Notes under the pieces: model-generated
The model's database searches: none
What the model was told of the DNA's origin: nothing
Seen by the model: the letters and a program-made list of their open reading frames with translations, nothing else
Program-made: the position numbers and the translations under genes
Assembly: GCA_020847355.1 (NCBI GenBank)
Contig: JADLCG010000314.1
Coordinates: forward strand, 1 to 6,392
Reading direction: 5' to 3'
Length of the DNA stretch: 6,392 nucleotides
Source of the DNA: Anaerolineales bacterium
Lineage (GTDB): Bacteria; Chloroflexota; Anaerolineae; Anaerolineales; Villigracilaceae
Part shown: piece after piece, positions 4,943 through 6,392 of the stretch
Numbering within the stretch: position 1 is the stretch's first letter
Layout: each line of letters begins with the position of its first letter

Positions 4943-6277
4943 TTACGAAACAGTCTCTTGGGGTTCTTCCAGCGCATCAGGTAGTTCTATTTCCACATTA
5001 CGAATGCGCGGATTAAGATAAACCAAAGCGCTAACCACTACGCCAATCAATGCGGAAATGACAAACATCAACCCGATGCCGCGCCCCGCGCCCGTGCCAA
5101 GCGCATGACCGATAAAAGTGTTGGTTAGCGCGCCGCCGTTTTGAAGAAGCGGCTCAAAAAAATTATCCGCCAGCGGACCAGCCGTAAGAAATGCAAGCGG
5201 CATCATGGATTGTGAAATCATTGAGCGAACCGAGAAAACGCGCCCTTGAATCTCACGCGGAATTTTCGTTTGAAAGACGACCTGACTATTTCCACTGGCG
5301 AGCGGCACGGCGAACATCAGAATAAAAACGCCGCCGCCGATTACCCAGGGATTGGGCTGTAACCCAGCGATAGCCAGCCCAATTACCGCTAAAGTGATGA
5401 ATCCAATGGAAGCCGGGATGCGGCGCTTGATTCCGCCCCATGCGCTCATCAGCACGCTACCCGCCAACATCCCAATGCCCATCACCGTTTGGATCATGCC
5501 AAGCACGTCGGCATTAAAGCGGCTTAAGATCATCGGCACGGTTAGAACTGCCGACCAGTTAAGTAAGAAGTTAACCATCGCATAATATAAGAGCAAGCCA
5601 AACAAGCCCCGCCGTTGGCGCAAGTAATGCCAGCCAAAGGTCATATCCTGCCACAGGTTTTTATTTTCATGTTCAGGCGCGCGCTCAGGTTGCGGAATGC
5701 GCACAATCAGCAATGCGCCCACAGCGAAGAAAAAGGTGACGAAATCAATCAAGATGATGCCGTTGAAACCGATAGAAACAAAGAGCGCGCCGGCAATGGC
5801 TGGAGTTAACACGGAAGAAAGCGCCTCGCCCATTTGCGAAAGACCATTCGCGCTACCCAACTTAGCCTTTGGCACAATCATAGAAATAGACGCGAAATAG
5901 GCTGGCTGTTGAAACGCGCTCAAGACTGAGCCAAGTGCGGCAAGCGCATAAATATGCCAAAGCTGTAAATTGTGTTGATTAAGCAATGCAAAAATAACGA
6001 AAGTTAAACATGCGTTGCCGGTATCTGCGAGGATCATAATTCTCCGCCGGTTGAAGCGGTCCGCTATGGAGCCAGCAAAAGGCAATAGCAAGATCTTAGG
6101 TAAAGAGCCGAGCAAAACTGTGATTGCGAACGGCGTCGCCTGTTTGGTTTGGTCGTAAATCCAAACGCCCAACGCAAACTGCGTGAGGCCAGAGCCAAGT
6201 ATGGAAATTAATTGCCCGATCCAAATCGTAAAGAAAGTTTTCATGTTGTGCGGAAGTTCGGTGGCGGTAGCAGTCAT
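4943..6277 (-). CDS. MFS exporter of the MefA/EntS (MFS_3-like) type
   Basis: 444 residues with about 12 predicted membrane helices, six before and six after a charged central loop (about 194-222). The loop between helices 2 and 3 carries the MFS motif A as GSIADRFNRRR (69-79; D73, R74 and R77-R79), needed for conformational cycling. The N-terminus (IWIGQLISILGSGLTQFALGVWIYDQT), the AFQQPAYFASISMIVP segment and KIPREIQGRVFSVRSM before helix 11 are typical of the drug- and siderophore-exporting branch that includes MefA and EntS. Expected role: proton-coupled export of a small molecule. The substrate cannot be told from sequence, and no biosynthetic or resistance genes lie nearby to suggest one. 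The tail (about 422-444) is acidic and cytoplasmic. ATG 6277 was chosen; Met12 would also leave helix 1 intact. Only a weak AGAA-type ribosome site precedes it. Confidence 0.92.
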   Translation of the reverse strand: MTATATELPHNMKTFFTIWIGQLISILGSGLTQFALGVWIYDQTKQATPFAITVLLGSLPKILLLPFAGSIADRFNRRRIMILADTGNACLTFVIFALLNQHNLQLWHIYALAALGSVLSAFQQPAYFASISMIVPKAKLGSANGLSQMGEALSSVLTPAIAGALFVSIGFNGIILIDFVTFFFAVGALLIVRIPQPERAPEHENKNLWQDMTFGWHYLRQRRGLFGLLLYYAMVNFLLNWSAVLTVPMILSRFNADVLGMIQTVMGIGMLAGSVLMSAWGGIKRRIPASIGFITLAVIGLAIAGLQPNPWVIGGGVFILMFAVPLASGNSQVVFQTKIPREIQGRVFSVRSMISQSMMPLAFLTAGPLADNFFEPLLQNGGALTNTFIGHALGTGAGRGIGLMFVISALIGVVVSALVYLNPRIRNVEIELPDALEEPQETVS

Positions 6278-6293
6278 CTTCTATTCTTTCGTG

Positions 6294-6311
6294 CCTATGG
6301 GCTTAGATAGG
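6294..6311 (-). repeat. Small dyad in the MFS leader (CCTAT-N8-ATAGG)
   Basis: A 5-base inverted repeat with an 8-base centre lies between the predicted transcription start and the MFS start codon, 16 bases from the ATG. It could be a regulator binding site or a weak leader hairpin. It is short enough to arise by chance. Confidence 0.25.
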
Positions 6312-6324
6312 TTTATTCTTTGAA

Positions 6325-6330
6325 ATTATA
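6325..6330 (-). promoter_or_regulatory. -10 box of the MFS gene
   Basis: A perfect TATAAT on the minus strand, with a weak -35 candidate GTCAAA (6353-6348) at a 17-base spacing. It predicts a start near 6318 and a leader of about 40 bases. It is supported by its position in the intergenic region and by the MFS gene being first in its cluster. Confidence 0.4.
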
Positions 6331-6392
6331 CAGCTTTGTAAATGGGCTTTGACCGTTCTTTCCGTAATCCCCAACTTGTAAGCGGGAAAATG
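6331..6392. other. Right-edge intergenic sequence, no gene recognised
   Basis: This stretch holds the upstream part of the MFS promoter region. The window ends in an ATG on the plus strand (6390-6392) preceded by GCGGGAAA. That could be the start of a divergent gene, but no codons follow to test it. No RNA gene or clear repeat is visible. Confidence 0.3.

Noticed and set aside
5352..5900. Several short plus-strand frames opposite the MFS gene
   Set aside because: They mirror the codon structure of the MFS gene, and none has its own start signals or a recognisable product.
6390..6392. Start codon of a divergent gene at the right edge
   Set aside because: Only the ATG is inside the window, with an unconvincing ribosome site, so no gene can be claimed.

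Overview
The window looks like a piece of a Chloroflexota genome, most likely Anaerolineae. This is an inference from the style of the proteins: a soluble multi-domain sensor pair, a secreted M1 peptidase behind a Thr/Pro/Ser/Ala-rich lipoprotein-type leader, a Cys-less SUI1/YciH-type factor and a MefA/EntS-like MFS exporter. There is no rRNA or other marker to confirm it. Base composition is moderate and even across the genes, and I see no IS element, CRISPR array, tRNA or rRNA.

Left part (1-3050): a 5'-terminal fragment of a family 2 glycosyltransferase is read leftward and runs off the edge. From a 50-base divergent intergenic region, two signalling genes are read rightward, 15 bases apart: a receiver-GAF protein (374-1546) and a receiver-PAS-HisKA-HATPase histidine kinase (1562-3019). 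In both, the N-terminal receiver domain has lost the phospho-acceptor Asp, the Ser/Thr and the Lys, so both should be pseudo-receivers. The first protein also ends in what looks like a DHp four-helix-bundle half without its histidine. The pair ends at a strong rho-independent hairpin that begins inside the kinase stop codon.

Right part (3053-6277): three genes are read leftward: MFS exporter, then SUI1/eIF1-like factor, then a compact M1-type metallopeptidase that is exported and probably lipid-anchored. The SUI1 and M1 genes are only 17 bases apart and are probably co-transcribed. A perfect TATAAT sits 6 bases before the SUI1 start codon, suggesting a leaderless mRNA; the glycosyltransferase shows a similar arrangement. 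The MFS gene has its own TATAAT and a roughly 40-base leader with a small dyad. The last 80 bases hold the MFS promoter region and nothing else I can support.

The most interesting feature is the tandem of two phosphorylation-dead receiver proteins, of which only the second keeps an intact kinase core. I read it as a cytoplasmic sensory complex in which the first protein may modulate or heterodimerise with the second. The cognate output regulator is not in the window.
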